Shown: in pieces, positions 25,505 to 34,553 of the stretch
How positions within the stretch are numbered: position 1 is the first letter of the stretch
How the letters are laid out: each line of letters starts with the position of its first letter
Assembly: GCA_910577465.1 (NCBI GenBank)
Contig: CAJTMM010000015.1
Location: 1-58,156, forward strand
Reading direction: 5' to 3'
Length of the DNA stretch: 58,156 bases
Source: an uncultured Muribaculaceae bacterium
GTDB lineage: Bacteria > Bacteroidota > Bacteroidia > Bacteroidales > Muribaculaceae
Notes under the pieces: generated by a model
Database searches by the model: none
What the model was told of the DNA's origin: nothing
Seen by the model: only the letters and a program-made list of their open reading frames with translations
Translations under genes and position numbers: made by a program

Positions 25505-25752
25505 GAGAGAGGGCATCTTGCCCTCTTGTTTAGTTGGTTCTTTGGTTGGGGGAATACGAGGGCAAGATGCCCTCGCTCCGGTTTGTTGGTGGGGGGATAC
25601 GAGGGCAGGATGCCCTCGCTCCGGCGCGGTTGCGGGGGAGGTTGTTGGTGGGATAAACGAGGGCGAGATGCCCTCGCCCCGGGATGGGCTCGCTCCGGTT
25701 TGGGGGTGTTTGTTGGTGGGGGGACGAGGGCAAGATGGGCTCGCTCCGGTGG
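25505..25752. repeat. Cluster of short palindromic (REP-like) repeats
   Basis: Four to five imperfect copies of a unit centred on CGAGGGCA-aga-TGCCCTCG, often followed by CTCCGG and a G/T-rich spacer with TTGTTGGTGGG. Palindromes lie at 25508-25526 (AGAGGGCA/TGCCCTCT), 25557-25575, 25600-25618 and 25658-25676; a degenerate copy is at 25725-25743. A related one, AGAGGGGATTTTGCCCTCT, ends the window (58122-58140). Open frames through this stretch are repeat artefacts. It occupies the space between the dus stop and the RloAB promoter. Confidence 0.8.
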
Positions 25753-25754
25753 GG

Positions 25755-26687
25755 TTATTGGGTGGCGGAGAGGTAGGCGGGGAGGGTGGTGGCTTTGCGT
25801 ATGGCTTTCCACTGTTTGCGTCCTATCTCTTGCTCCAGATAATCCCAGAAGGGGCGTGTCTTGGCGATAATCTGCGAGTCGCCGCATAGGGTGCGGCTGT
25901 TGTGGTCGAGTATGATACGGTGTGTGCGGATGATGTGTTGCATGCGCCGTGTGTGGTCCCATTCAGTATGGTCGCGCCATTCGCATATCAGGGATGGGCG
26001 CATGAGTAGTCCGCGTCCGATCATGATGCCGGCAATTGCCGGATAGTCCTGTATGAGGTCGGAAATCTGCTGCGGTGTGGTGATGTCGCCATTGAAGATG
26101 ACCGGATGGGCGGAGCTGTCGAGTATGGCGGCGAACCCGGTGAGATGCAGCTGCCCGGAATATTGCTGAGAGGCTGTGCGCGGATGCACGGTGATATGGC
26201 TGAGATTGGGGATGCGGTTGAGTATGTCGATGAGTGGATGCCATTCGTCGGAGTCGCGAAGACCAAGGCGCATTTTTACTGAGAAAGTGATATGGGGCAT
26301 ATCGCGCATCAGTTCCGCCACCTGCGACATGACATCGGTGCGGGCAATCATGGCGGCACCGCGCCCCCGGTGGCATTGCGGCGGGAAGGGGCATCCGAGA
26401 TTGAGGTCGATGGCAGAGAATCCGGCTTCGGTGACTGCGCGAACCAGTGTGGAGAACTCAAAGGTGTCGCGGAAGATAATCTGCGGTGTGAGACGGAACG
26501 GAGAGTTGAGGGGAGATGTGATGTCGCGCAGGTCGCGTGAGCGTACTACGCCTTTGTCGATACGCAGGAACGGAGAGAAATATCGCAGCCCGTCGGCATA
26601 TACGGAATCGTGGGCGTGGCGCCAGACGGCTTCAGTGAAGCCTTGCATGGGAGCGGCGCAGAGTATGGTATGGTCGGGATGTGTCAT
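25755..26687 (-). CDS. dus: tRNA-dihydrouridine synthase
   Basis: A 310-residue FMN-dependent enzyme that reduces uridine to dihydrouridine in tRNA D-loops. It shows the N-terminal ILCAAPMQGFTEAVWR, the catalytic Cys in DLNLGCPFPP, and SVKMRLGL with the Lys/Arg used in FMN and RNA binding. The ATG at 26687 is chosen because the family begins just before APMQG and because the -7 element lies only 9 bases upstream. An open frame extending to 27152 is spurious and overlaps the divergent NUDIX gene. The Dus subclass (A, B or C) is not clear. Confidence 0.92.
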   Translation of the reverse strand: MTHPDHTILCAAPMQGFTEAVWRHAHDSVYADGLRYFSPFLRIDKGVVRSRDLRDITSPLNSPFRLTPQIIFRDTFEFSTLVRAVTEAGFSAIDLNLGCPFPPQCHRGRGAAMIARTDVMSQVAELMRDMPHITFSVKMRLGLRDSDEWHPLIDILNRIPNLSHITVHPRTASQQYSGQLHLTGFAAILDSSAHPVIFNGDITTPQQISDLIQDYPAIAGIMIGRGLLMRPSLICEWRDHTEWDHTRRMQHIIRTHRIILDHNSRTLCGDSQIIAKTRPFWDYLEQEIGRKQWKAIRKATTLPAYLSATQ

Positions 26688-26696
26688 GACAGGGTG

Positions 26697-26704
26697 CAAA
26701 GGTA
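26697..26704 (-). promoter_or_regulatory. -7 element of dus (near-leaderless)
   Basis: TACCTTTG on the minus strand. Transcription would start about 0-4 bases before the ATG at 26687. Confidence 0.55.
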
Positions 26705-26752
26705 CATAAGAGCTTGTTATTAAAAAAGCTCGAAAAACGAGAATTTTTTGTG

Positions 26753-26760
26753 TACCTTTG
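26753..26760 (+). promoter_or_regulatory. -7 element of the NUDIX gene (near-leaderless)
   Basis: TACCTTTG ends 4 bases before the ATG at 26765, so the transcript would start at or next to the start codon. Confidence 0.55.
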
Positions 26761-26764
26761 CAAT

Positions 26765-27343
26765 ATGATGAAAGGACAAGGACACGAAGAGGAACGGCAA
26801 TGGAAGGTGCTGTCGAGCGAGTATCTGATAAGGAGACCTTGGCTGACGGCACGAAAGGATGTGCTGCAACTGCCGGACGGACGGATAAATCCGGAATTTT
26901 ATGTGCTGGAGTATCCGAGTTGGGTAAATGTGATAGCGATAACCGAAGAGGGGAGGTTTGTGATGGTGCGCCAGTACCGTCACGGACTGGGCAGGATGAG
27001 CACCGAGCTTTGCGCAGGAGTGGTGGAGGATGGCGAGGAGCCGGAAGCCGCCGGTAGGCGTGAGCTTGAGGAGGAGACCGGCTACACCGGCGGTCGCTGG
27101 AGCTTGCAGTGCGTGATAAGCGGGAATCCGTCGACGACCAATAACCTGACATATTGCTATCTTGCCGAAGGTGTGCGCCAGACCACGGAACAGCATCTTG
27201 ACCCTACGGAGTCGATAACGGTGCTGACCATGAGCCGCGAGGAGCTTATGGAGCTTATGATGAGCGATGATATGAAGCAATCGCTCATGCTGGCTCCGCT
27301 GTGGCGCTATTTCTATCTGAGCGAAAAGGTCGGTGACCGCTAA
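26765..27343 (+). CDS. NUDIX hydrolase, ADP-ribose pyrophosphatase-like
   Basis: The 192-residue protein carries a full NUDIX box: GVVEDGEEPEAAGRRELEEE followed by TGY fits GX5EX7REUXEEXGU exactly. The N-terminal WKVLSSEYLIRRPWLTARKD matches ADP-ribose and nucleoside-diphosphate-sugar pyrophosphatases. It likely hydrolyses ADP-ribose or a similar nucleotide sugar in the cytoplasm. The ATG pair at 26765/26768 is chosen; an upstream start at 26714 would lie upstream of the promoter. priA follows within 14 bases, preceded by a Shine-Dalgarno sequence that overlaps this gene's stop. Confidence 0.9.
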   Translation: MMKGQGHEEERQWKVLSSEYLIRRPWLTARKDVLQLPDGRINPEFYVLEYPSWVNVIAITEEGRFVMVRQYRHGLGRMSTELCAGVVEDGEEPEAAGRRELEEETGYTGGRWSLQCVISGNPSTTNNLTYCYLAEGVRQTTEQHLDPTESITVLTMSREELMELMMSDDMKQSLMLAPLWRYFYLSEKVGDR

Positions 27344-27357
27344 AGGAGGGGATGCGG

Positions 27358-29832
27358 ATGCTGTATGCTGAAGTAATATTGCCGTTGCCGCTGGTATCGA
27401 CATTCACGTATTCGGTGCCAGAGGAGTTTTGTGCCCTGGTGAAGCCGGGTCACCGCGTGGTGGTGCAGTTCGGCAAGAAAAAATTCTACACAGCCATAGT
27501 GGTGTCGCTAACCAATGAGAAACCACAGGGGTATGAGGTGAAGCCTATAAGCATGACACTGGATGAGGAGCCGATATTGCGTAGGCCGCAATTGCAGCTG
27601 TGGCAATGGGTGGCAGAGTATTACCTGTGTTCGGTGGGCGATGTGTTCAAAGCCGCATTGCCGGCGGGGCTGAAGGTTGAGAGCGAGACGTTTATGGAGC
27701 TGAACCCTGACTATGAGGAGAGCGCCGACGCCCGTCTGAGCGAACGCGAGGCCATAATATTGCAGACACTCGACCATGCGGGCAAGCGCATGAGCGTTGC
27801 CGACATAGAGAAAGCCACCGGTCTGACCGGCGTGAGCGTGACAGCCGCCCGTCTGCTGGACAGCGGCGCCCTTGTGATATCGGAGAAATTGGTGGAACGC
27901 TATACGTCGCGTAAAGTGACATATGTGAAGGTGTCCGCCCGGCAGGGTGACGCAGATGCGCTGCACAAGGCATTTGATGCAGTGCACGGAGCCAAGAAGC
28001 AGGAGCAGATGTTGCTGGCGCTGCTGGATATGTCGGGGCATACGCGCAAGGGGAGCGAGCCTACGGAGGTGACGCAGTCCGCGCTGCTGGAGCGCACGGG
28101 GCTGACGCAGCCGATATTGCGCGCCATGGCTACGAAGGGTGTGGTGGAGATATACAAGAAAGAGATAAACCGGTTCCGCCACAACGGGATGGTGACCGGT
28201 GAACTTCCGGTGCTGAGCGATGTGCAATCGGCGGCATTGGCACAGATACATGCCTCGTGGCGCGAAAAGGATGTGACGCTGCTGCATGGTGTGACGTCGA
28301 GCGGAAAAACGGAGCTGTACATACATCTGATAGATTTCGTGATGCGTCAGGGGCGTCAGGTGTTGTATCTGGTGCCTGAGATAGCATTGACCACGCAGCT
28401 GACACGCCGGCTGCAACGGGTGTTCGGTGACAAGGTGGTGATATATCACTCGAAATTCTCGGACAATGAGCGAGTGGACATATACCGCAAGGTGCTCGGC
28501 GGACGCGAGCCGATGGTGGTGGTGGGTGCGCGGTCGTCGCTGTTCCTGCCATTTGCCAACCTGGGTATGGTGGTGGTGGACGAGGAGCATGAGACGAGCT
28601 ACAAGCAGCAGGATCCCGCCCCGCGATACAATGGGCGTGACACGGCAATGGTGCTGGCGCGGATGCATGGCGCCAAGACGCTTCTGGGTAGCGCGACTCC
28701 GGCTGTGGATACGTATTACAAAGCCAAGGAGGGACGGTATGGGCTGGTGGAGCTGAAGGAGCGGTATTCGGGTGTGCAGCTGCCTGAGATAGAGGTGGTG
28801 GACACGACGAACGCCCGCAAGCAGGGAGCCATGAAAGGAGCCCTTGCCGAGCGCACGATAAGCTATGTGCGCGATGCGGTGGCTGACGGGAACCAATCGA
28901 TACTGTTTCTGAACCGCAGGGGATATGCCCCGGTGGCGGTGTGCAAGATGTGTGCATGGACGCCGAAGTGCGAGCATTGCGACGTGTCGCTGACGTATCA
29001 TAAACGTATAGATAAGTTGGTGTGCCACTATTGCGGTACGCCATATCCGCTGCCTACGGTGTGTCCGGCGTGTAAAGAGCCTGCGATAGAGGTGCACGGT
29101 TACGGTACGGAGAGGATGGAGGATGAGATAGCCGAAGTGTTCGCGCCGGCAAGGATATTGCGAATGGATCTCGACACGACCCGCAACAAGGACGGTTACG
29201 AGAATATAATCAATGAATTTTCGAACGGTAAAGCCGATATACTCGTGGGTACGCAGATGGTGACGAAGGGTCTTGACTTTGACCGTGTGCGGACGGTGGC
29301 GATAGTGAATACGGACGCGATACTGAACCAGCCCGATTTCAGGTCCACGGAGCGGGCATTCAACATGATATCGCAGGTGGCGGGACGTGCCGGGCGGAGG
29401 GATACCCGCGGAACGGTGGCGGTGCAGACGCGCGAGCCGTCGCATCCGCTGTTCCAGTATATACGCGCCCATGACTATGCGGGGTATTACGAGGAGGAGA
29501 TAGAGGAGCGGCGGAAGTTCAATTATCCACCGTTCACGCGTCTTATCTACATATATCTGAAGCATCGCGACAGAGCGGCGCTGGATGAGCTGTCGGTGGC
29601 TTACGGACGGCGGTTGCGGCAGTTGTTCGGTACCCGCGTGTTCGGTCCGGAGGAGCCGAATGTGGCACGTGTGCAGACACTGTACATACGCAAGCTGATG
29701 CTCAAGATAGAGGTGAACGCGTCGATGAAAAAGGTGAAGGATATAATGCGCGCCACATTTGAAGAGATGCATGCCTCGGGTATGCCTGCGGTGAAGGGTG
29801 CGATAGTTTATTATGATGTGGACCCATATTGA
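27358..29832 (+). CDS. priA: Primosomal protein N' (replication restart helicase)
   Basis: A 3'-to-5' superfamily 2 helicase of about 824 residues. It has the N-terminal 3'BD domain (YAEVILPLPLVSTFTYSVPE), Walker A in GVTSSGKTEL, DEEH in VVVDEEHETSYKQ, and the zinc-binding insert CKMCAWTPKCEHC, CHYCG, CPAC. PriA reloads the replisome at stalled forks. A strong Shine-Dalgarno sequence AGGAGG (27344-27349) lies 8 bases before the ATG at 27358 but only 2 before the ATG at 27352, so 27358 is preferred. Confidence 0.95.
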   Translation: MLYAEVILPLPLVSTFTYSVPEEFCALVKPGHRVVVQFGKKKFYTAIVVSLTNEKPQGYEVKPISMTLDEEPILRRPQLQLWQWVAEYYLCSVGDVFKAALPAGLKVESETFMELNPDYEESADARLSEREAIILQTLDHAGKRMSVADIEKATGLTGVSVTAARLLDSGALVISEKLVERYTSRKVTYVKVSARQGDADALHKAFDAVHGAKKQEQMLLALLDMSGHTRKGSEPTEVTQSALLERTGLTQPILRAMATKGVVEIYKKEINRFRHNGMVTGELPVLSDVQSAALAQIHASWREKDVTLLHGVTSSGKTELYIHLIDFVMRQGRQVLYLVPEIALTTQLTRRLQRVFGDKVVIYHSKFSDNERVDIYRKVLGGREPMVVVGARSSLFLPFANLGMVVVDEEHETSYKQQDPAPRYNGRDTAMVLARMHGAKTLLGSATPAVDTYYKAKEGRYGLVELKERYSGVQLPEIEVVDTTNARKQGAMKGALAERTISYVRDAVADGNQSILFLNRRGYAPVAVCKMCAWTPKCEHCDVSLTYHKRIDKLVCHYCGTPYPLPTVCPACKEPAIEVHGYGTERMEDEIAEVFAPARILRMDLDTTRNKDGYENIINEFSNGKADILVGTQMVTKGLDFDRVRTVAIVNTDAILNQPDFRSTERAFNMISQVAGRAGRRDTRGTVAVQTREPSHPLFQYIRAHDYAGYYEEEIEERRKFNYPPFTRLIYIYLKHRDRAALDELSVAYGRRLRQLFGTRVFGPEEPNVARVQTLYIRKLMLKIEVNASMKKVKDIMRATFEEMHASGMPAVKGAIVYYDVDPY

Positions 29833-29861
29833 CGGACTTTTTTTGTAAATTCACGGGCTAA

Positions 29862-32800
29862 ATGAAAAGACTCTACAAAATACTGCGCAGTGTGGCTGTG
29901 GTGATACTGGTGATTGCCTTCGTATTGCCTGCCGGTGTGTATGTTGCCCTCTCGGTGCCGAGTGTGCAGCACGCCATCTGCGAGGGTGTGGAGCGGGAGC
30001 TGTCGAAGCTGCTGACCGTGGATGTAGAGATAGACCATGTGTCGATAACGCCGTTTAACCGGTTGACGCTGCACAGGGTGCGGGTGGCTGATGCCAATGG
30101 CGATACCGCCATGACTGTGAGACGTATAGGCGGTGGCGTGGAGCTGTGGGAACTGCTGTCGCGCCGTAGACTGGTGATGAGCTACGCCGAGGTGATAGGT
30201 ATGGACGCGAGGATATACCGTGATTCGGTAGGTGGTCCGCTAAATATACAGCCGATAATAGATGCGCTGTCGCCGAAGGATAAGTCGAAGCCGCCAACGC
30301 GGTTTGATTTCAGAGTGAATACGGTGGTGATACGTACATCGTCGGTGTGCTATGATGTGCTGTCGGCTCCGGAGGATACGGCGCGGCTGGATGTGAACCA
30401 TATATATGTGTCGGATGTGAAGGCTGACGTGCAGTTGCCCCGCATTGCCAATGATGACTATACGGTGGAGTTGCGGCGGCTGGCTATGCGTGAGAAATCA
30501 GGATTGGTATTGGAGCGTCTGTCAGGGAAGTTCCATGTATGGAATGAAGGAGCCACGGCTGAGGGTGTGGAGGTGCGGATGCCTTCGACCTGTATAGCGT
30601 TGGGCGATATCAGTACGGTGTTCGGTTCGCTCAAGGGACTGAAGGATACGTGGCGCGAGTTGCCTGTAGAGCTGAAGATAGAGGAGGGATCGTATGTGAA
30701 CCCGAGCGATTTCAAGGCATTGGCACCGGTGTTGGGTGGGCTTGATGTGAAGATGGATGTGTGGGCGCATGTGATGGGTAATCCCGAGAGCATGGCTGTG
30801 CAGGGTGTGTCGGTGGCGAGCGAGGGATTGCTGAGCCTTAAAGCCGAGGGTACGGTGGACGGGATGTGTACCGGTGATATCTCTGTTGATTTTCCGGTGA
30901 TAGAACTTAATGCCAACGGTGCCGGAGTGGCAGAGGTGCTGAGAGGGATGATGCCTTTGCATGAGAATGCGGCGCGAGTGTTGGGTAATGTGGGAGGGCT
31001 GACGCTGACGGGGGATTTTTCGGGCGATGCGAATGCAGGCCGTGTGCAGGCTGATGTGGATGGTACTGGATTGGGACTGGGTCTGACCTGCGATTACCGC
31101 AGGCGTGGCGCGAAATTGCCGGTGGCACTGAAGGGCGTGCTTGCACTTCGCGATTTCAACGGGGCGGAGCTGCTGGATGGGACTTCGGTGAATCTAAAGG
31201 AGCTTACGAAGGTGACGGCTGAGGCTGACTTCGACATAGTGATGAATGGTAAGAAACCGAGCGGAGAGGTGGATATGCTGGTGTCGACGCTTGTATATAA
31301 GAATCATGAGTACACGGGGATAACCTCCAGCGTGAGTGTGGATGGCACGCACTATTCGGGTTCGCTGAATGTGGACAATCCCGGTGTGATGCTGGATGTG
31401 ACGGCTAACGCTGATGTGACGGCGGGGTATAAGAGACTGGATTTCGATGTGTCGGCGCGAGATGTCAATCCGGCATTGCTGAATATGCCCGGGGCACGGG
31501 ATGGTTATCTGCTGTCGATGTTCGGCAGGGGTGAACTCGAGGGCCGCGATGCAGATTCGGTTGTGGGCAGGATAGATGTGAATGATGTGACTTATGTGGA
31601 TGCGTCGGGACGCGGGCTGCGTATAGATAATGTGACTGTGGAGTCGGAGTGTGCCGATTCGGTGAACCGTGTGACGCTGCGCAGCGATGTGGCTGACGGA
31701 AGTGTCACGGGGCGTTACCGGTTGACCAAGATTCCTGCCATAGCCAAGACGATAGTGGCTAATGTGATGCCGAAACTGACGGGTGTGCGTGCGGAGGGTA
31801 CGGAGTATAAACCGTTGACGGCGGATGTTGCCGATGAGTTGACATTTGACCTGACCATAAAGGATAGCCGTCCGATAGAGGAGCTGGTGAAGCTTCCTGT
31901 GAAGGTGATATATCCGGTGAGCATGGACGGATATGTGAATGCCCGGAATCAGGCTATGGGGCTGAAGATGGATGCGCCTTATCTGCAGCAGGGCAACAAG
32001 CTGATAGAGAATACGGCGCTGCATGTGAATGTGGTGCAGGATGCGGATGTGGACAGCGTGAGCCATGCAGATGTGTATTTCACTACGATGATGCCCACGA
32101 AGAAGGGTGTGCTTACGCTGTCGACGACTGCGGCGGCGCTTGACGACAGGGTGGATGCGAAGCTGTCGTGGAAGGTGAACCGCGAGCGTAATTTCAGCGG
32201 GGATGTGAATGTGTCGGCAAGTTTTGACCGCGATGAAGATAATGCGCTGATGACGGTGCTGGATATCAATCCGAGCAAGCTGGTGTTTAACGATACTGTG
32301 TGGACTGTAGACCCCGCGCGTATAACCATACGCGGCAAGGAGGCTGAGGTGCGCGATTTCAGAGTGGGTCGCAGCGGTCAGTTCCTGACTATAGGCGGAC
32401 GTGCATCTGCCTATGCCGGCGACAGCATAATGGTGGAGCTTCAGGATGTGAATCTGGATTATGTGTTTGAGACTCTGGATATAAGCAATGCCATGTTTGG
32501 CGGTAACGCTACGGGCAAGATATATGCCACGGAGCTGTTCAGCAAGACTCCGAGGGCTTACACCCCGGGGCTTAATGTGGCGAGAATGAGCTATAACCAT
32601 TCGCTTATGGGTGATGCACGCATAATATCGGAGTGGGTTCCGGAGACCAAGGCTATAACTATCAATGCAGAGATAGTGCAGCCAAACGGACGGAGGTCGT
32701 ATGTGTCGGGCGATATCAAGCCGATGGCGGATTCGCTGGACCTGCATTTCGATGCCGACAAACTGGAGATAGGTTTCTTGCAGCCGTTTATGTCGGCATT

Positions 32801-34466
32801 TGCCACGGAGGTGTCAGGTTATGCGTCGGGTAAGGCGCGTCTGTGGGGCAGCTTCAAGCTGATAGATATGGTGGGTGATGTGTATGGCGAGGATGTGCGT
32901 TTGAAGTTAGGGTTTACGAATACGGCTTATACCACGACGGATTCGGTGCGTTTTACTCCGGGGAGGATAGATTTGCGCGACCTGACGCTATATGATGCAT
33001 ACGGAAATACAGCCAAGCTAAACGGCTGGCTGACGCATGAGTGCTTCAAGAAGCCACGTTTTAACTTCACGATAACGGATGCGCGGCGTATGCTGGTGTA
33101 TGATGTGAAGGAGAACAATGATACGCGTTGGTACGGAAGAATATTCGGTAACGGCGGCGCTTCGGTAACGGGCGAGCCGGGTGTGGTGGAGATAGGTGTG
33201 AATATGTCGACGGCTCCTAATTCGATGTTTACGTTTGTGCTTTCGGATGAGTTGAATGCCCAGGAGTATAATTTCATTACGTTCCGCGACCGCGACCAGG
33301 CTCGTAAGGATTCGATAGCGGCGCTGAGTGCTCCGCCGGCTGCCGTGCGCGAGCTGAAGGAACGTCTGAATGCCGGGGGCGGTGACGGTGAGCCGAGTGT
33401 GTACAAACTGAATTTTGCAGTGGATGTGACTCCGCAGGCGCAGGTGAACCTGATAATGGATCCGGTGAGCGGGGACCGCATACGGGCTTACGGACATGGT
33501 AACATGCGCATGGTGTACAATTCGGCAGATGAGGATCTGAGGATGAACGGTACGTATACGGTGGAACGGGGTAATTATAATTTCACGCTTCAGGATATCA
33601 TAATCAAGGATTTCACGATAAAGGATGGCAGCTCGATAACTTTCCATGGCGATCCTTATGCGGCGGAGCTGGATATTAAGGCAACGTATGCGGTGAATGC
33701 CAATCTGAGTGATCTGGATGAGTCGTTCCTGGCGGATAAAGACCTGAACCGTACTAATGTGCCGGTACATGCATTGCTGATGGTGACGGGGGATATGCGG
33801 CAGCCGGATATAAGTTTCGACCTTGAATTTCCTACGCTTACGCAGGATACTTACCGGAAGGTGCGCAGTATAGTGAGTACGGAGGAGATGATGAACAGGC
33901 AGATTATATATCTGCTGGCGTTGAACAGGTTCTATACTCCTGATTATATGACAGCTACCAAGGGTAATGAACTTGTGTCGGTGGCATCGTCGACTATTTC
34001 GTCGCAGTTGAGCAGTATGCTTGGGCAGTTGAGCGATAATTGGAACATAGCGCCTAATTTCCGTAGTGACCGCGGTGATTTCTCGGATGTGGAGGTGGAT
34101 GTGGCGTTGTCGAGCCATCTGCTGAACAATCGGTTGCTGCTGAACGGTAATTTTGGCTATCGTGATAAGTCGTTGAATAATAATTCGTTTATAGGAGATT
34201 TTGATATAGAATATCTGCTGAACCGCAGCGGGTCGATACGTCTGAAGGCTTACAACCGGTATAACGACCAGAATTTCTATGTGAAGAGTGCGCTTACCAC
34301 TCAAGGTGTGGGTGTGGTGTTCAAGCGTGATTTCGATGATATATTCTCATTCCTGCGTCCGTGGTTGCGCAAGCGGAAGAAGTCCCAGCCGGCAGTGGAG
34401 CCGGTGGATAGCACGGTGACGCCCGATAGGGCGGCTGATGGTGACGGGCTGTTGCAGTTTAAGTGA
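29862..34466 (+). CDS. tamB: TamB-like translocation/assembly (AsmA/DUF490 family) protein
   Basis: This 1534-residue protein has an N-terminal membrane anchor (VAVVILVIAFVLPAGVYVAL) and a very long beta-rich periplasmic region. The C-terminal ~400 residues (YTVERGNYNFTLQDIIIKDF, MVTGDMRQPDISFDLEFP) match the conserved TamB domain. Such proteins bridge the inner and outer membranes and are implicated in lipid transport or outer-membrane protein insertion; in Bacteroidetes they occur without a classical TamA. It follows priA by 29 bases. The basic C-terminal tail after residue ~1500 looks disordered. Confidence 0.88.
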   Translation: MKRLYKILRSVAVVILVIAFVLPAGVYVALSVPSVQHAICEGVERELSKLLTVDVEIDHVSITPFNRLTLHRVRVADANGDTAMTVRRIGGGVELWELLSRRRLVMSYAEVIGMDARIYRDSVGGPLNIQPIIDALSPKDKSKPPTRFDFRVNTVVIRTSSVCYDVLSAPEDTARLDVNHIYVSDVKADVQLPRIANDDYTVELRRLAMREKSGLVLERLSGKFHVWNEGATAEGVEVRMPSTCIALGDISTVFGSLKGLKDTWRELPVELKIEEGSYVNPSDFKALAPVLGGLDVKMDVWAHVMGNPESMAVQGVSVASEGLLSLKAEGTVDGMCTGDISVDFPVIELNANGAGVAEVLRGMMPLHENAARVLGNVGGLTLTGDFSGDANAGRVQADVDGTGLGLGLTCDYRRRGAKLPVALKGVLALRDFNGAELLDGTSVNLKELTKVTAEADFDIVMNGKKPSGEVDMLVSTLVYKNHEYTGITSSVSVDGTHYSGSLNVDNPGVMLDVTANADVTAGYKRLDFDVSARDVNPALLNMPGARDGYLLSMFGRGELEGRDADSVVGRIDVNDVTYVDASGRGLRIDNVTVESECADSVNRVTLRSDVADGSVTGRYRLTKIPAIAKTIVANVMPKLTGVRAEGTEYKPLTADVADELTFDLTIKDSRPIEELVKLPVKVIYPVSMDGYVNARNQAMGLKMDAPYLQQGNKLIENTALHVNVVQDADVDSVSHADVYFTTMMPTKKGVLTLSTTAAALDDRVDAKLSWKVNRERNFSGDVNVSASFDRDEDNALMTVLDINPSKLVFNDTVWTVDPARITIRGKEAEVRDFRVGRSGQFLTIGGRASAYAGDSIMVELQDVNLDYVFETLDISNAMFGGNATGKIYATELFSKTPRAYTPGLNVARMSYNHSLMGDARIISEWVPETKAITINAEIVQPNGRRSYVSGDIKPMADSLDLHFDADKLEIGFLQPFMSAFATEVSGYASGKARLWGSFKLIDMVGDVYGEDVRLKLGFTNTAYTTTDSVRFTPGRIDLRDLTLYDAYGNTAKLNGWLTHECFKKPRFNFTITDARRMLVYDVKENNDTRWYGRIFGNGGASVTGEPGVVEIGVNMSTAPNSMFTFVLSDELNAQEYNFITFRDRDQARKDSIAALSAPPAAVRELKERLNAGGGDGEPSVYKLNFAVDVTPQAQVNLIMDPVSGDRIRAYGHGNMRMVYNSADEDLRMNGTYTVERGNYNFTLQDIIIKDFTIKDGSSITFHGDPYAAELDIKATYAVNANLSDLDESFLADKDLNRTNVPVHALLMVTGDMRQPDISFDLEFPTLTQDTYRKVRSIVSTEEMMNRQIIYLLALNRFYTPDYMTATKGNELVSVASSTISSQLSSMLGQLSDNWNIAPNFRSDRGDFSDVEVDVALSSHLLNNRLLLNGNFGYRDKSLNNNSFIGDFDIEYLLNRSGSIRLKAYNRYNDQNFYVKSALTTQGVGVVFKRDFDDIFSFLRPWLRKRKKSQPAVEPVDSTVTPDRAADGDGLLQFK

Positions 34467-34497
34467 TATGAGCAAGGTATTCCAGAGATGAAATAAA

Positions 34498-34524
34498 GAA
34501 GGCGGAGCCACAGGCTCCGCCTTC
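34498..34524. terminator. Terminator between tamB and manA
   Basis: A perfect 12-bp stem GAAGGCGGAGCC (34498-34509) with GGCTCCGCCTTC (34513-34524) and a 3-base loop. In the minus direction TTTATTTC follows, so it best fits manA; it may also stop tamB transcripts. Confidence 0.85.
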
Positions 34525-34553
34525 TCGATGATATGTGTCTGTACGGTATGTGA

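Noticed and set aside
25505..25752. CRISPR array
   Set aside because: The repeats are imperfect, the spacers are themselves repetitive G/T-rich sequence of uneven length, and no cas gene is present.
25405..25962. Open frames through the repeat cluster, rich in Arg, Pro and Ser
   Set aside because: They arise from translating the GAGGGC/GCCCTC repeats and run into the dus gene; they have no domain or plausible start.
27508..29772. Long minus-strand open frame of 754 codons opposite priA
   Set aside because: It is the antisense of a clear helicase gene. His/Arg-rich composition without hydrophobic core patterns marks it as a shadow of high-GC coding sequence.
31194..34304. Long minus-strand open frames opposite the TamB-like gene
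   Set aside because: Antisense shadows, His/Ile/Arg-rich, with no recognisable motif, whereas the plus frame has a membrane anchor and a conserved C-terminal domain.
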